Shown piece after piece: positions 28,902 through 37,235 of a DNA stretch of 64,000 nt (positions within the stretch are counted from its first letter, which is position 1; the number at the start of each line of letters is the position of its first letter). The stretch is taken from the NCBI GenBank assembly GCA_947503885.1, contig CANNFD010000007.1:1-64000 (forward strand). The letters are read 5' to 3'. The stretch is from an uncultured Olleya sp. Lineage in GTDB: Bacteria > Bacteroidota > Bacteroidia > Flavobacteriales > Flavobacteriaceae. The translations under genes were made by a program, and so were the position numbers. The notes beneath the pieces are model-generated. The model was given only the letters and a program-made list of their open reading frames with translations, was not told the origin of the DNA and did not search any database.

Positions 28902-29822
28902 TTAATTGTTACCAATAACAATCTGTTTTACTACTGTTGTAGTTTGTGTTTGTATGTGTAATATAAGATTTTTATCATCTGTATTTAGATAGATATCTGC
29001 TTTCTTATTATTTATATTTTGTACTGATTGTAAAGTTGTACCATTATAACTATAGATTGATACAGCTGTAATCAAGTCCTTATCATTCAAGCTAATTTTT
29101 AATCGATTATTACCTTTTGAGTAAACAATTTTAAGTTGGTTTTCACTAATATCAGTGTTGTCATCATTTTCATCAACATCATCTGTATTTTCAGACTCTT
29201 CAGTGTTGTCATCATCATCATCAGTGTTGTCAGAGTCGTCTGAGTTGTCTGATTCATCAGTATTATTTGACTCGTCAGTGGTATCAGTATTATCTGTCGA
29301 GTCTTCATTGTCGACTACTGCAGGTATACTAAATGTGATATAAAAACGATCTGTATAATTTACAGCATCGATTGTGCTTGTAAATGGTGTGTCGTTAATT
29401 CTAGTATAAGTATTTAATAGTGCATCAAAGATGTATACATTAATTTCTGATTGAAAGTTTTCTAAACTACTTAAAGCTATTGTAGCATCTCCAGCAACTT
29501 CATTATATAGACCAAATAAATATTGACTTGTTTCGTCAAAAGCACCAACAGCTTGTATAACATATCTGTTATCTTCAATTAACCAATTTAAATCGTTGTT
29601 AAAAGGGGTGTGGACAGTCGCATCATAACCATAGTCAACACCATCTGTTGCAGAGTTATCTGATGTAAATCCCAAAAGTAATTCTCTGGATGCTCCATTT
29701 GGAGAGGTGTAATCTAACCTAAGCATTTGTATGCTGTTAGAATTTGATGTTGTAGTTTTGCTGTTGTTTGAAAAAATAAAATTACTAAAGATTAGTAACA
29801 AAAGTAGGGTAGCTTTTTTCAT
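28902..29822 (-). CDS. secreted protein with Asp-rich linker
   Basis: 306 residues. A signal peptide (about 1-18, cleaved near FSN/NSK), then an unrecognised beta-rich domain (30-168), a low-complexity linker of Asp, Thr, Ser, Asn and Glu (171-226, about half Asp), and a C-terminal domain (229-306) with the look of a type IX secretion sorting tail (ENQLKIVYSKGNNRLKISL ... VVKQIVIGNN). The N-terminal domain has a SPNGASRELLLGF motif found in flavobacterial surface proteins. The acidic linker could bind Ca2+ or be an extended stalk. Function unknown. Confidence 0.78.
   Translation of the reverse strand: MKKATLLLLLIFSNFIFSNNSKTTTSNSNSIQMLRLDYTSPNGASRELLLGFTSDNSATDGVDYGYDATVHTPFNNDLNWLIEDNRYVIQAVGAFDETSQYLFGLYNEVAGDATIALSSLENFQSEINVYIFDALLNTYTRINDTPFTSTIDAVNYTDRFYITFSIPAVVDNEDSTDNTDTTDESNNTDESDNSDDSDNTDDDDDNTEESENTDDVDENDDNTDISENQLKIVYSKGNNRLKISLNDKDLITAVSIYSYNGTTLQSVQNINNKKADIYLNTDDKNLILHIQTQTTTVVKQIVIGNN
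29145..29312 (-). repeat. Asp/Thr/Ser-rich coding repeat
   Basis: Imperfect tandem repeats of gat/gac/act/agt codons encode the acidic linker (residues 171-226). On the plus strand it appears as runs of tcatca and gtcatc. Such tracts change length by slippage, so linker length probably varies between strains. Confidence 0.75.
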
Positions 29823-30155
29823 GTTTTAAGGGAGTTATTTGATAGTTAGGTTAAATTCTTAGTCTAATATATATAGTATTTTGAAAAACCACTATTAAGT
29901 GTTAAATTTTTCGATGAAATACATATTTATGACATATATCATAGTTTATATTCGATAATAAGCACGATTATCTGTTTAAGTGCATCTTTAGTTTGGTTTA
30001 TACATGTAATTAGCTTCTGATTAAACAATTAGCCAAACTGAAAAACTATTATAACTACTAAATAGCGCTTAAAAAGTTGAATTATTACGAAATAGCTATT
30101 AGTTTTGCACTAAAAATTTATATTTAACACCACTTAATAAAATTTAATATTTAAA
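29823..30155. other. divergent intergenic region with mscL promoter
   Basis: 333 AT-rich bases between the divergent Asp-rich protein gene and mscL. It holds the probable mscL promoter (30077-30107) and an imperfect inverted repeat agtttggtt (29991-29999) / agccaaact (30031-30039) that could be an operator. Nothing else is seen. Confidence 0.5.
30077..30107 (+). promoter_or_regulatory. probable mscL promoter
   Basis: A -33-like TTG at 30077-30079 and a -7 box TAGTTTTG at 30100-30107 (consensus TANNTTTG) are 20 bases apart, the normal Bacteroidetes spacing. The start codon is at 30156. Confidence 0.6.
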
Positions 30156-30602
30156 ATGAAGTTTTTAAAAGAATTTAAAGAGTTTGCTATTAAAGGTAAC
30201 ATGATGGATATGGCTATTGGTATTATAATAGGTGCATCCTTTAATAAAGTAATTGATGTATTGGTTAAAAAAGTATTTTTGCCACCATTGTCCCTTATGA
30301 CTGAAGGTGTAAATTTTCAAAACAAACGTTATATTTTAAGAGACGCAATTACCAATGCGGAAGGTAAAATTACAACTCAAGAGGTTGCTGTCTATTATGG
30401 CGAATTATTTGAAGTGTTTTTAGACTTTTTAATTGTTGGTTTAACAGTATTTATAGTTGTAAAGGCGATGAATAGATTAAAAGATAAATCTCATGATGTT
30501 AAAAACAAAACGGTTAAAACCCCAAAGGATATCGAGCTTTTGTCTAAACTTTCAGATTTAATGGAAGAGCAAAATGCGCTATTAAAAGCTTCAAAAAAAT
30601 AA
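30156..30602 (+). CDS. mscL: large-conductance mechanosensitive channel
   Basis: 148 residues. The amphipathic N-terminus (MKFLKEFKEFAIKGNMMDMA) leads into TM1 (AIGIIIGASFNKVIDVLV), a periplasmic loop of about 45 residues, TM2 (FLDFLIVGLTVFIVVKAMNRL) and a cytoplasmic tail. This is the complete MscL order. MscL is the emergency valve that opens near lytic tension in hypo-osmotic shock. A 49-residue Lys-rich peptide gene follows after 3 bases and is probably co-transcribed. Confidence 0.96.
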   Translation: MKFLKEFKEFAIKGNMMDMAIGIIIGASFNKVIDVLVKKVFLPPLSLMTEGVNFQNKRYILRDAITNAEGKITTQEVAVYYGELFEVFLDFLIVGLTVFIVVKAMNRLKDKSHDVKNKTVKTPKDIELLSKLSDLMEEQNALLKASKK

Positions 30603-30605
30603 ATT

Positions 30606-30755
30606 ATGCCTAAACCTAAAGGTCAAAAAAACACAAAAAATAAAGCCAAACATTCAAAATTAATGGCTAAAAAAATTAATAAAAAGAAAAAAGAAGCTGC
30701 TACAAGAAAAGAGCGTTTAAAAGAGATTGTAAAAAAAAACATACAGAAAGAATAA
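30606..30755 (+). CDS. 49-residue Lys-rich peptide downstream of mscL
   Basis: ORF from ATG 30606 to TAA 30753-30755. It begins MPKPKGQKNTKNKAKHSK and ends IVKKNIQKE; about 40 percent of residues are Lys or Arg, with no hydrophobic helix. It starts 3 bases after the mscL stop and ends in front of a terminator, so it is very probably a real translated gene of the mscL operon. The composition suggests an RNA-, DNA- or ribosome-binding peptide; I do not recognise a family. Confidence 0.7.
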   Translation: MPKPKGQKNTKNKAKHSKLMAKKINKKKKEAATRKERLKEIVKKNIQKE

Positions 30756-30786
30756 AAAAAAGCCAATTGTTAAATTGGCTTTTTAA
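30755..30786. terminator. mscL operon terminator
   Basis: aaaaagccaatt-gtta-aattggcttttt: stem of about 12 bp with A and T tracts on both sides. It lies between converging genes and can act on both. Confidence 0.87.
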
Positions 30787-30787
30787 A

Positions 30788-31159
30788 TTATATTTTAATA
30801 AGGTTTTTATCTAAATTTAAATCTTCTAAAATTTTATTAGTAAAACTATAGTGTCCCTTTGTAGTGATAATTTTAAATCGGTGATCTTTCATTCTAGTCA
30901 CAACGTCTAATAGTCTCCATTTTGTTTTTAAAAGCTTAGGTTGATCACTTTTTAAACCTAATTCAAAAAAGTGTTTTTTAGTACGTTTAAAGGCTGTGAT
31001 ATCTGGTGTAACTACCATGTCATTTTTCTTTTTAATAAATGATTTTGGAGATTCGTATCCGTCTAAATCAGCTTTAATGTTTTCGTAACCTAAAAACTCT
31101 AAATGCTTAATTGATTGTTTTAAAATTTCTTCGTGGGTATCTTTATCTTGTGCTATCAT
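30788..31159 (-). CDS. conserved hypothetical protein, possible PD-(D/E)XK-like fold
   Basis: 123 residues, soluble, no signal peptide. The order DMVVTPDITAF ... KHFFELGLKSD ... KWRLLDVVTRM recalls the Asp ... Glu-X-Lys layout of PD-(D/E)XK nuclease folds (D53 of PDI, E66, K69 of ELGLK), but spacing is imperfect and the similarity may be chance. The protein ends with an FKIITTKGHYSFTNKIL beta-alpha unit. It converges with the mscL operon and shares its terminator. No function assigned. Confidence 0.65.
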   Translation of the reverse strand: MIAQDKDTHEEILKQSIKHLEFLGYENIKADLDGYESPKSFIKKKNDMVVTPDITAFKRTKKHFFELGLKSDQPKLLKTKWRLLDVVTRMKDHRFKIITTKGHYSFTNKILEDLNLDKNLIKI

Positions 31160-31298
31160 AGTCTATAATATACAAAATATAGACTGGTTTTAAGTTAAAG
31201 GTACGTTAAATCAAGATAGTCACACTTATATTAGTAGCTAGACTACACAGCAGTCAAATTTTAAATTAGTAATTTAGTAGTCTTAAAGGCGTATTAAA

Positions 31299-32444
31299 AT
31301 GAAATTAAACAATCTTGGTTTAAACACCATTTGCACACATGTAGGAGAGGTGCCTGACCAGCAATTTAATGGAGCGATTTCTCCAATATATTTATCCTCT
31401 TCATATCAATTTATGGATGTTGATGTTAAACGTTATCCAAGATATTTTAATACTCCTAATCAAGAATATTTAACCAAAAAAATTGCAGCATTAGAACAGA
31501 CTGAAACTGCTATGATATTTGGCTCTGGTATGGCAGCGATTAGTCATATGTTTTTAGCATTTTTAAAATCAGGTGACCATATTGTGGTGCAAAACACCCT
31601 TTATGGAGGGACTTCTAATTTTATAAGGGAAGAGTTTCCTAAGCTAAATATCCAATTTACCTTTACTAATGGGTATAAAGTTGAAGATTTTGAAGCTGCA
31701 ATACAACCAAACACTAAACTTATACATATAGAAACGCCTTCAAATCCTTTATTAACCATAACCGATATTAAGGCAATTGCAGATTTAGCAAAACAAAAAA
31801 ATATAGTAACAAGTATTGATAATACATTTGCAAGTCCTGTAAATCAAAACCCAGCTAATTTTGGAATTGATTTAATAATGCATTCTGCTACCAAATATTT
31901 TGGAGGTCATAGTGATATCTGTGCAGGAGCAGTTGCAGGAAGTAAGTTGCATATGGATAAAATATGGAATGTGTCTAAAAACTATGGAGGTAGTTTAAGC
32001 GATTTTACGGTTTGGATGCTAGAACGTAGCATGAAAACTTTAGGTTTACGGGTAAAGGCACAAACTAAAAACGCTAATAAATTAGCAAAGTGGCTAACTA
32101 AACAACCTTTTATAAAGCAGGTGTATTATCCTGGGTTAAAAAGCCACCCAGAACACAAACTAGCAAAAACACAAATGAAAGGGTTTGGAGCCATGTTATC
32201 TTTTGAGTTAATAGATAGTATAGATTCAGATCAATTTATGAAGCAATTAAAACTTATAAAAGCTTCCATGAGTTTAGCAGGTGTAGAAAGCACAATGCTG
32301 TCTCCAACACAAACATCACACGCTTTACTAACACCAGAACAACGTACAGAAGTTGGGATTGCAGATGGATTGATTCGTTTTTCTGTTGGGATAGAAGCTG
32401 TAAAAGACCTAAAACAAGATATTAAACAAGCTATTAGTCTATAA
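31299..32444 (+). CDS. PLP-dependent trans-sulfuration enzyme (cystathionine gamma-synthase/lyase type)
   Basis: 381 residues of the Cys/Met metabolism PLP family (fold type I). The PLP Lys is K199 in SATKYFGGHSD, with the typical SGMAAISH (76-83), the phosphate-binding YGGTSNFIR (102-110) and the SIDNTFASP Asp. The family covers cystathionine gamma-synthase, cystathionine gamma-lyase, methionine gamma-lyase and O-acetylhomoserine sulfhydrylase; sequence alone does not settle which. It acts in the cytoplasm in methionine/cysteine interconversion. The next gene (rlmF) follows after 33 bases. Confidence 0.92.
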   Translation: MKLNNLGLNTICTHVGEVPDQQFNGAISPIYLSSSYQFMDVDVKRYPRYFNTPNQEYLTKKIAALEQTETAMIFGSGMAAISHMFLAFLKSGDHIVVQNTLYGGTSNFIREEFPKLNIQFTFTNGYKVEDFEAAIQPNTKLIHIETPSNPLLTITDIKAIADLAKQKNIVTSIDNTFASPVNQNPANFGIDLIMHSATKYFGGHSDICAGAVAGSKLHMDKIWNVSKNYGGSLSDFTVWMLERSMKTLGLRVKAQTKNANKLAKWLTKQPFIKQVYYPGLKSHPEHKLAKTQMKGFGAMLSFELIDSIDSDQFMKQLKLIKASMSLAGVESTMLSPTQTSHALLTPEQRTEVGIADGLIRFSVGIEAVKDLKQDIKQAISL

Positions 32445-32477
32445 ATAAATAACCGTAACGATTTATAATAAAATATT

Positions 32478-33371
32478 TTGCACAAAAAAAACAAACACAC
32501 CGACGACTACAATTTTGATCAGCTCGTTTCAGTATTTCCAAGCATCGAGCCATTTGTATTTACCAATGCAAATAATAAAAAAACAATTGACTTTGCTAAC
32601 CCAAAAGCGGTTAAAGCTTTAAATGCAGCATTGTTAAAATCCCATTATGATGTAGATTTCTGGGAGTTTCCTGATCATTTTTTATGTCCTCCAATTCCTG
32701 GTCGCGTAGATTATATACATCATATTTCGGACCTTTTAGAGCGTTCTAATTTGACACAAAACGTTACAGTTATGGATATTGGTACTGGAGCAAATTGTAT
32801 CTACCCTTTATTAGGGACTGCTCAGTATGATTGGAGTTTTATAGGTGCTGATAGTAATGACGAGGCACTTAAACATGCGCAAAACATTATTGATAAAAAT
32901 AATTTAAAAGATAAAATTAAACTTAGAAAGCAAGAAGATAGCGCCCATATTTTAAAAGGTGTTTTAAGTCAAACTGAGAAGGTGACAGTAACTATGTGTA
33001 ATCCTCCATTTTTTAAAAACGAAGCTGACGCACTAAAGGCAACGACAAGTAAACTAAAAGGGCTTGGTAAGCCTACGGATGAGATGGTCAGGAACTTTGC
33101 AGGTCAAGCACATGAGTTATGGTACAAAGGCGGTGAAAAAGCATTTTTACACAATTATTTATATGAAAGTTCTTTATTAAAAACACAAAGTTTTTGGTAC
33201 ACAAGTTTAGTGTCAAATAAAGATAATGTCAAAACAATAAACCAGTCTCTTAAAAAGTTAGGTGCAACATCAGTACTTACTATAGGTATGAATATTGGTA
33301 ACAAGAAAAGCAGAATTGTCGCTTGGACGTTTTTAGATGAAGAAGAAAAACAAAATTGGAATAAAAATTAA
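32478..33371 (+). CDS. rlmF: 23S rRNA (adenine(1618)-N(6))-methyltransferase
   Basis: 297 residues with a class I methyltransferase fold: DIGTGANCIYP (100-110, AdoMet loop) and the N6-adenine motif NPPFF (175-179). RlmF (YbiN) methylates A1618 of 23S rRNA. FLCPPIPGRVDYIHHI (68-83) is a strong family mark. The start is taken at TTG 32478, because the sequence from MHKKNKHTDDYNFDQL on matches the family start and no in-frame ATG precedes the conserved region. bshB1 begins 5 bases after the stop. Confidence 0.93.
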   Translation: MHKKNKHTDDYNFDQLVSVFPSIEPFVFTNANNKKTIDFANPKAVKALNAALLKSHYDVDFWEFPDHFLCPPIPGRVDYIHHISDLLERSNLTQNVTVMDIGTGANCIYPLLGTAQYDWSFIGADSNDEALKHAQNIIDKNNLKDKIKLRKQEDSAHILKGVLSQTEKVTVTMCNPPFFKNEADALKATTSKLKGLGKPTDEMVRNFAGQAHELWYKGGEKAFLHNYLYESSLLKTQSFWYTSLVSNKDNVKTINQSLKKLGATSVLTIGMNIGNKKSRIVAWTFLDEEEKQNWNKN

Positions 33372-33376
33372 TTAAA

Positions 33377-34093
33377 ATGAAAGTAGATATATTAGCATTT
33401 GGTGCACACCCTGACGATGTAGAGTTAGGTGCAGGAGCTACTCTAGCTAAAGAAATAGCAAATGGTAAAACGGTTGCTTTAATAGACCTAACAAAAGGAG
33501 AGTTGGGGACCAGAGGTACAGAACAAACTAGAAAAGCAGAAGCAGAAGACGCTAAAAACATTTTAGGGATTTCCTTCAGAGAAAATTTAGGTTTTGCAGA
33601 TGGCTTTTTTGTTAACGATAAGCAACACCAATTAGAAGTTATTAAAATGATACGCAAGTATCAACCAGAGATAGTACTTTGTAATGCAATTGACGATAGA
33701 CATATTGACCACCCTAAAGGCAGTAAGCTAGTTAGTGATGCTTGCTTTTTAAGTGGTTTAATTAAAATAGAAACACAACTAGATGGGGTCTCTCAAAAAC
33801 AATGGAGACCAAAGCAGGTATACCATTATATACAATGGAAAAATATTGAACCTGATTTTGTTGTAGACGTTACTGGTTATATGGATGTTAAAATGAAAAG
33901 TGTTTTAGCATATAAAACGCAGTTTTTTGACCCTAATAGTAAAGAACCAGAAACACCAATTTCAAGTAAAAATTTTACGGATAGTATAGAATATAGAGCT
34001 AAAGATTTAGGTAGGCTAATAAATGTAGAATATGCAGAAGGCTATACTGTAGAGCGTTACGCAGCTGTAGAAAGTTTATTTAATTTAAAATAA
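33377..34093 (+). CDS. bshB1: bacillithiol biosynthesis deacetylase BshB1
   Basis: 238 residues of the PIG-L/LmbE family with AFGAHPDDVELGAG (7-20; zinc ligands H11 and D14) and the later IDDRHIDHPKG metal motif. BshB1 removes acetyl from GlcNAc-malate, the second step of bacillithiol synthesis, in the cytoplasm. It differs from the large secreted PIG-L protein at 12321 in size and lack of signal peptide. It is 5 bases after rlmF, and the tRNA-His gene follows. bshA and bshC are not in the window. Confidence 0.94.
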   Translation: MKVDILAFGAHPDDVELGAGATLAKEIANGKTVALIDLTKGELGTRGTEQTRKAEAEDAKNILGISFRENLGFADGFFVNDKQHQLEVIKMIRKYQPEIVLCNAIDDRHIDHPKGSKLVSDACFLSGLIKIETQLDGVSQKQWRPKQVYHYIQWKNIEPDFVVDVTGYMDVKMKSVLAYKTQFFDPNSKEPETPISSKNFTDSIEYRAKDLGRLINVEYAEGYTVERYAAVESLFNLK

Positions 34094-34111
34094 AAAATTT
34101 TCAAAAAAACG

Positions 34112-34142
34112 TTTGGAATAACTACTAAATAATTTACCTTTG
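34112..34142 (+). promoter_or_regulatory. promoter of the tRNA-His gene
   Basis: TTTG at 34112-34115 (-33) and TACCTTTG at 34135-34142 (-7, TANNTTTG) are 19 bases apart, an excellent Bacteroidetes housekeeping promoter, 28 bases before the tRNA. Confidence 0.8.
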
Positions 34143-34169
34143 CACACGCATTATTAAATGTGCACAAAT

Positions 34170-34244
34170 GGTGGTTGTAGCTCAGCTGGTTAGAGCGTCG
34201 GTTTGTGGTACCGAAAGTCGCCGGTTCGAACCCGGTCTTCCACC
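34170..34244 (+). tRNA. tRNA-His (anticodon GTG)
   Basis: Cloverleaf with D arm GCTC/GAGC, anticodon stem TCGGT/ACCGA, loop ttGTGgt (anticodon 34205-34207) and T arm GCCGG-TTCGAAC-CCGGT. The extra G at 34170 is the G-1 unique to tRNA-His and faces C73 at 34244. The acceptor stem has two adjacent U-U mismatches (34175/34239 and 34176/34238). CCA is not encoded. The gene has its own promoter and terminator. Confidence 0.93.
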
Positions 34245-34249
34245 CAAAA

Positions 34250-34284
34250 GCAAAAAGCTTCTCTTTTCAAGAGAAGCTTTTTTT
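34250..34284 (+). terminator. tRNA-His terminator
   Basis: aaaaagcttctctt-ttc-aagagaagcttttttt: 13-bp stem with a three-base loop, T-run after it, directly behind the tRNA. Confidence 0.92.
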
Positions 34285-34395
34285 GTGGGTTTTATTTTAA
34301 ATGATATTTAGTGTTTTGTAATAATGTAAATGTTGTAGAAGCTTGTTTTATAATTTTGCGAGTTCCTTAAAAAAGGCATATATAACAAATAAAAT

Positions 34396-34785
34396 TTAAA
34401 GTGCATTATAAATAATTAATCCACCAAATATAAAAGCAAGGAGAGATATAAATTGAAAATAGATTGGTTTAAGTCTATCAGCGCTATTCATCGAAAATTT
34501 ATGATGAGTTTTTTTTGGAATAACAAAAAGGATAAAAGAGGTTATTACCATAATCCAACCTAAAATTTTAAAGCCTTCAGGATATTTAGCAAAATCGGCA
34601 TGTAATATTAGTGCGATTGCAGGTATCAATCTGATTGTTATTTCAGAATAATTTATAAAATTAGTGCTTCCTGCTTTTCGTAAAATTATTCTCGCTTTTT
34701 TGGGGTTAAATAACATGAGAAACCCTATAAGGATTATAAAAATTCCGAATGATATTACAATCCATTTTGTGATTTCAGGTATCAT
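34396..34785 (-). CDS. four-helix membrane protein of unknown function
   Basis: The ORF can be read from 34860, but its first 25 residues are poor; the ATG at 34783-34785 (MIPEITKWIVISFG) gives a natural start and a 129-residue protein. Four hydrophobic helices are predicted (about 7-25, 49-65, 73-92, 106-128). A short loop reads MLFNPKKARIILRKAG. The layout resembles small DoxX/DUF-type membrane proteins, but I do not recognise the family. It stands alone between tRNA-His and the DUF1428 gene. Confidence 0.62.
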   Translation of the reverse strand: MIPEITKWIVISFGIFIILIGFLMLFNPKKARIILRKAGSTNFINYSEITIRLIPAIALILHADFAKYPEGFKILGWIMVITSFILFVIPKKTHHKFSMNSADRLKPIYFQFISLLAFIFGGLIIYNAL

Positions 34786-34942
34786 AATTAGGTCCAGTTT
34801 TAAAAACTGTTTTGTTAAAAGGTGATTCAGCTTATAAAAAAAAACAAATAGAAACTCCAAAGTTTTTTAGCTACGGACAGACTATTTCATAGTTTATAGA
34901 AGATGTGGTAACACGTTATTTCTTATTATTTATCTCTATGTT

Positions 34943-35314
34943 TTATTGTACAAGTAGTTGAAATCCTCCATATACCATCCTGCTACCATCAAATATTAGC
35001 TTATTAGGGTTAGTTAAAGGTTTAACTAATTCTGTCATTCTTGGATCTATTGGTACTTTTTTGTTGGCTAAGTCACGTATCTCCTTTGAAGGGAATACTA
35101 CCCAGCCAAATATAATTACCTCGTCTTCATTTGCTTCTAAGGTTTCTATAAATGATTTTGTGCCTTCTAATGATAAATCATCACCAACGCTTTCGAAGTA
35201 AGCAATAGCACCATACTCTTTCCAAATACCTGCTACTTTTTCTGCAACCTTTTTGTATTCGTCCAAATAAATTCTAGGAATCGGAAGAACGAAACCATCT
35301 ATATAGTTTTTCAT
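34943..35314 (-). CDS. DUF1428 family protein (YbaA-like)
   Basis: 123 residues matching DUF1428: N-terminal YIDGFVLPIPRIYLDEYKKV and the C-terminal MTELVKPLTNPNKLIFDGSRMVYGGF are the family marks. The fold is a dimeric alpha-beta (ferredoxin-like) barrel related to stress-responsive monooxygenase-like proteins. No reaction is known. It has no operon partner here. 269 bases without a gene lie upstream, of which the last part is the terminator of the M28 gene. Confidence 0.85.
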   Translation of the reverse strand: MKNYIDGFVLPIPRIYLDEYKKVAEKVAGIWKEYGAIAYFESVGDDLSLEGTKSFIETLEANEDEVIIFGWVVFPSKEIRDLANKKVPIDPRMTELVKPLTNPNKLIFDGSRMVYGGFQLLVQ

Positions 35315-35535
35315 ATTTAAAATTTTTGGTTTAAGTTATCCATCTATTTTGTATATATGCTGGAACTAGTAATTAATTTAGACTGTGTTTATGCTGGTTT
35401 TAATTCCAACGTTCTTTTATGTATTTTATATTATTAAATAATCTTATAGAAAATTTTGCTTCATTAAATTTCTCAGCTTTTTAAATAATTTTCCGGTCAT
35501 TTCTTGAGATTCTGTATTCACTATTACATAAAAAG

Positions 35536-35580
35536 TAAAATCCTCATACCCTTTAAATAAGTTAGGATATGAGGATTTTA
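35536..35580 (-). terminator. terminator of the long M28 peptidase gene
   Basis: taaaatcctcata (35536-35548) pairs with tatgaggatttta (35568-35580) around a 19-base loop, just past the stop of the M28 gene on the minus strand, with T-rich sequence after it. Confidence 0.8.
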
Positions 35581-35583
35581 TTT

Positions 35584-37143
35584 TTATTCAGCTTTATCGA
35601 CAACTATTCTTTTGTCACGATTTGCTAATTCCCAAGCAGTGTAAAACACTAATCTTGTTCTGTTTTCTAATAAATCGTATTCTATTTTGTCCGGTGTATC
35701 ACTTGGTCTGTGATAGTCATCATGTGTACCGTTAAAATAAAATATAACTGGAATATTGTTTTTTGCAAAGTTATAATGGTCAGATCTGTAGTAAAAACGG
35801 TTTGGATCATTATCGGCATTAAACGTATAATCTAGCTCTATGTTAGTGTACTTTGTATTAACGCTTTCTGAAAGGTCATGTAACTCTGTACTTAACTTAT
35901 CACTACCAATTAAATAAATATAGTTACGGTCTCCTGTTTTACGTTTAGGGTCGATACGACCTATCATGTCAATATTTAAATTAGCTACGGTGTTAGCTAA
36001 TGGGAAAATTGGATCGTTGTCGGTGTAATGCATACTACCTAATAATCCTTTTTCTTCTCCTGTAACATTTAAAAATACTATTGACCTTTTTGGTCCATTA
36101 CCTTCTTTTTTTGCTTTTGCAAATGCTTCGGCTATTTCTAAAATGGCTACTGTACCAGAACCATCATCATCAGCACCATTGTAAATTTCGCCATCTTTTA
36201 CACCTTCATGATCTAAATGTGCAGAAATAATAATATATTCTTCAGGTTTTTCAGTTCCTCTAACAATTGCTGCAACATTTTCTGAAGAAAATGCTTTAGA
36301 GTTATTTGTAAAATCTAAATCAAGATTAGCTTTAACAGTTTCGTTTTTAAAACTAGTATCAAAATCTCTAACATCTTTATTAAATATGGCTTTAACAGTT
36401 TCAGTATTTACTAAAAAGTAAAACATATCTTTTCCTTTTCCTGCTAAGCTCATTCTACCACTAGAAGTTCCAAAACGTAGTGCAGCCATAGCAAACACGT
36501 CTGGGTTGTAATAAAGTACTGCTTTAGCACCCTTTTTTTCTGCTAAATCACGTTTTAAAGCAAATTCCTGTCTAAAATTTGACCAGTCTGAAGCTTTATC
36601 TGTACCAGAAATTACATAAGTACCGTCACTGTTTTTAGGTTCTCCGCTTATAAAAAATACAACTTTACCTTTTATATCTACATTATCGTAATTAGTATAT
36701 TTGTCATCCTCAATCCCGTAGCCTAAATTAACAATGTCTGTAGCTTTTAATGTGCTAGTTTCCATCGCATTTATAGATACAAAATCTTCTAAGCTTTTTA
36801 AAGCTTTACCATTAATATTTAAAGAGACGTCTGGTTTTGATTGTAATTTTAAAGGGACATCTTGAAAATAGTCACCATCACTTTTTGCAGCGGGAACTCC
36901 GTATTTAATATAGTGGTCTTTTAAAAACTGAACTGCTTTTTTTTGACCTTCCGTACCTGTTTCTCTTCCTTCAAAATCATCTGAAGCAAATTGATACAAG
37001 GCTGTTTTTAAGTCCTGTTGTGTAATTGTTTGTGCGTAAACTGTTGGGTCAACAACTTTAGTGCTTGTTTTGTTGCTTTTTTGAGAGCTTCCGCAACCAA
37101 CCAGCAATACGCTTAAAGTAACGATTGAAAATAGTGATTTCAT
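35584..37143 (-). CDS. M28 family metallopeptidase lipoprotein with PA-like insertion
   Basis: 519 residues. Lipobox LVGC (Cys17). The C-terminal half is an M28 aminopeptidase/carboxypeptidase domain with the zinc set SAHLDH (His), NGADDDGSGT (Asp), TGEEKGLLGS (Glu pair), NLNIDMIGR (Asp) and FNGTHDDYHRPSDT (His). The stretch of about 90-280 is an inserted protease-associated (PA) domain. It should act as a cell-surface or periplasmic exopeptidase. The next gene upstream is a shorter paralogue, 92 bases away, so this is a tandem duplication. A terminator follows. Confidence 0.93.
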   Translation of the reverse strand: MKSLFSIVTLSVLLVGCGSSQKSNKTSTKVVDPTVYAQTITQQDLKTALYQFASDDFEGRETGTEGQKKAVQFLKDHYIKYGVPAAKSDGDYFQDVPLKLQSKPDVSLNINGKALKSLEDFVSINAMETSTLKATDIVNLGYGIEDDKYTNYDNVDIKGKVVFFISGEPKNSDGTYVISGTDKASDWSNFRQEFALKRDLAEKKGAKAVLYYNPDVFAMAALRFGTSSGRMSLAGKGKDMFYFLVNTETVKAIFNKDVRDFDTSFKNETVKANLDLDFTNNSKAFSSENVAAIVRGTEKPEEYIIISAHLDHEGVKDGEIYNGADDDGSGTVAILEIAEAFAKAKKEGNGPKRSIVFLNVTGEEKGLLGSMHYTDNDPIFPLANTVANLNIDMIGRIDPKRKTGDRNYIYLIGSDKLSTELHDLSESVNTKYTNIELDYTFNADNDPNRFYYRSDHYNFAKNNIPVIFYFNGTHDDYHRPSDTPDKIEYDLLENRTRLVFYTAWELANRDKRIVVDKAE

Positions 37144-37235
37144 TAAAAATAATTTAAGTAGTTATACTTTCAAAAATACGAGAATATTTATGTTTTATAA
37201 TACTTATAAGACTAATTTAACAAAGTCGTGTTAGA

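Noticed and set aside
29155-29343. Ser-rich plus-strand ORF opposite the Asp-rich linker
   Set aside because: It is the complement of the repeated Asp codons (gat read as atc/tca), so it is a repeat artefact.
34786-34860. Extra N-terminal 25 residues of the four-helix membrane protein
   Set aside because: No conserved pattern and an odd aromatic-rich start; the ATG at 34785 gives a normal first helix.
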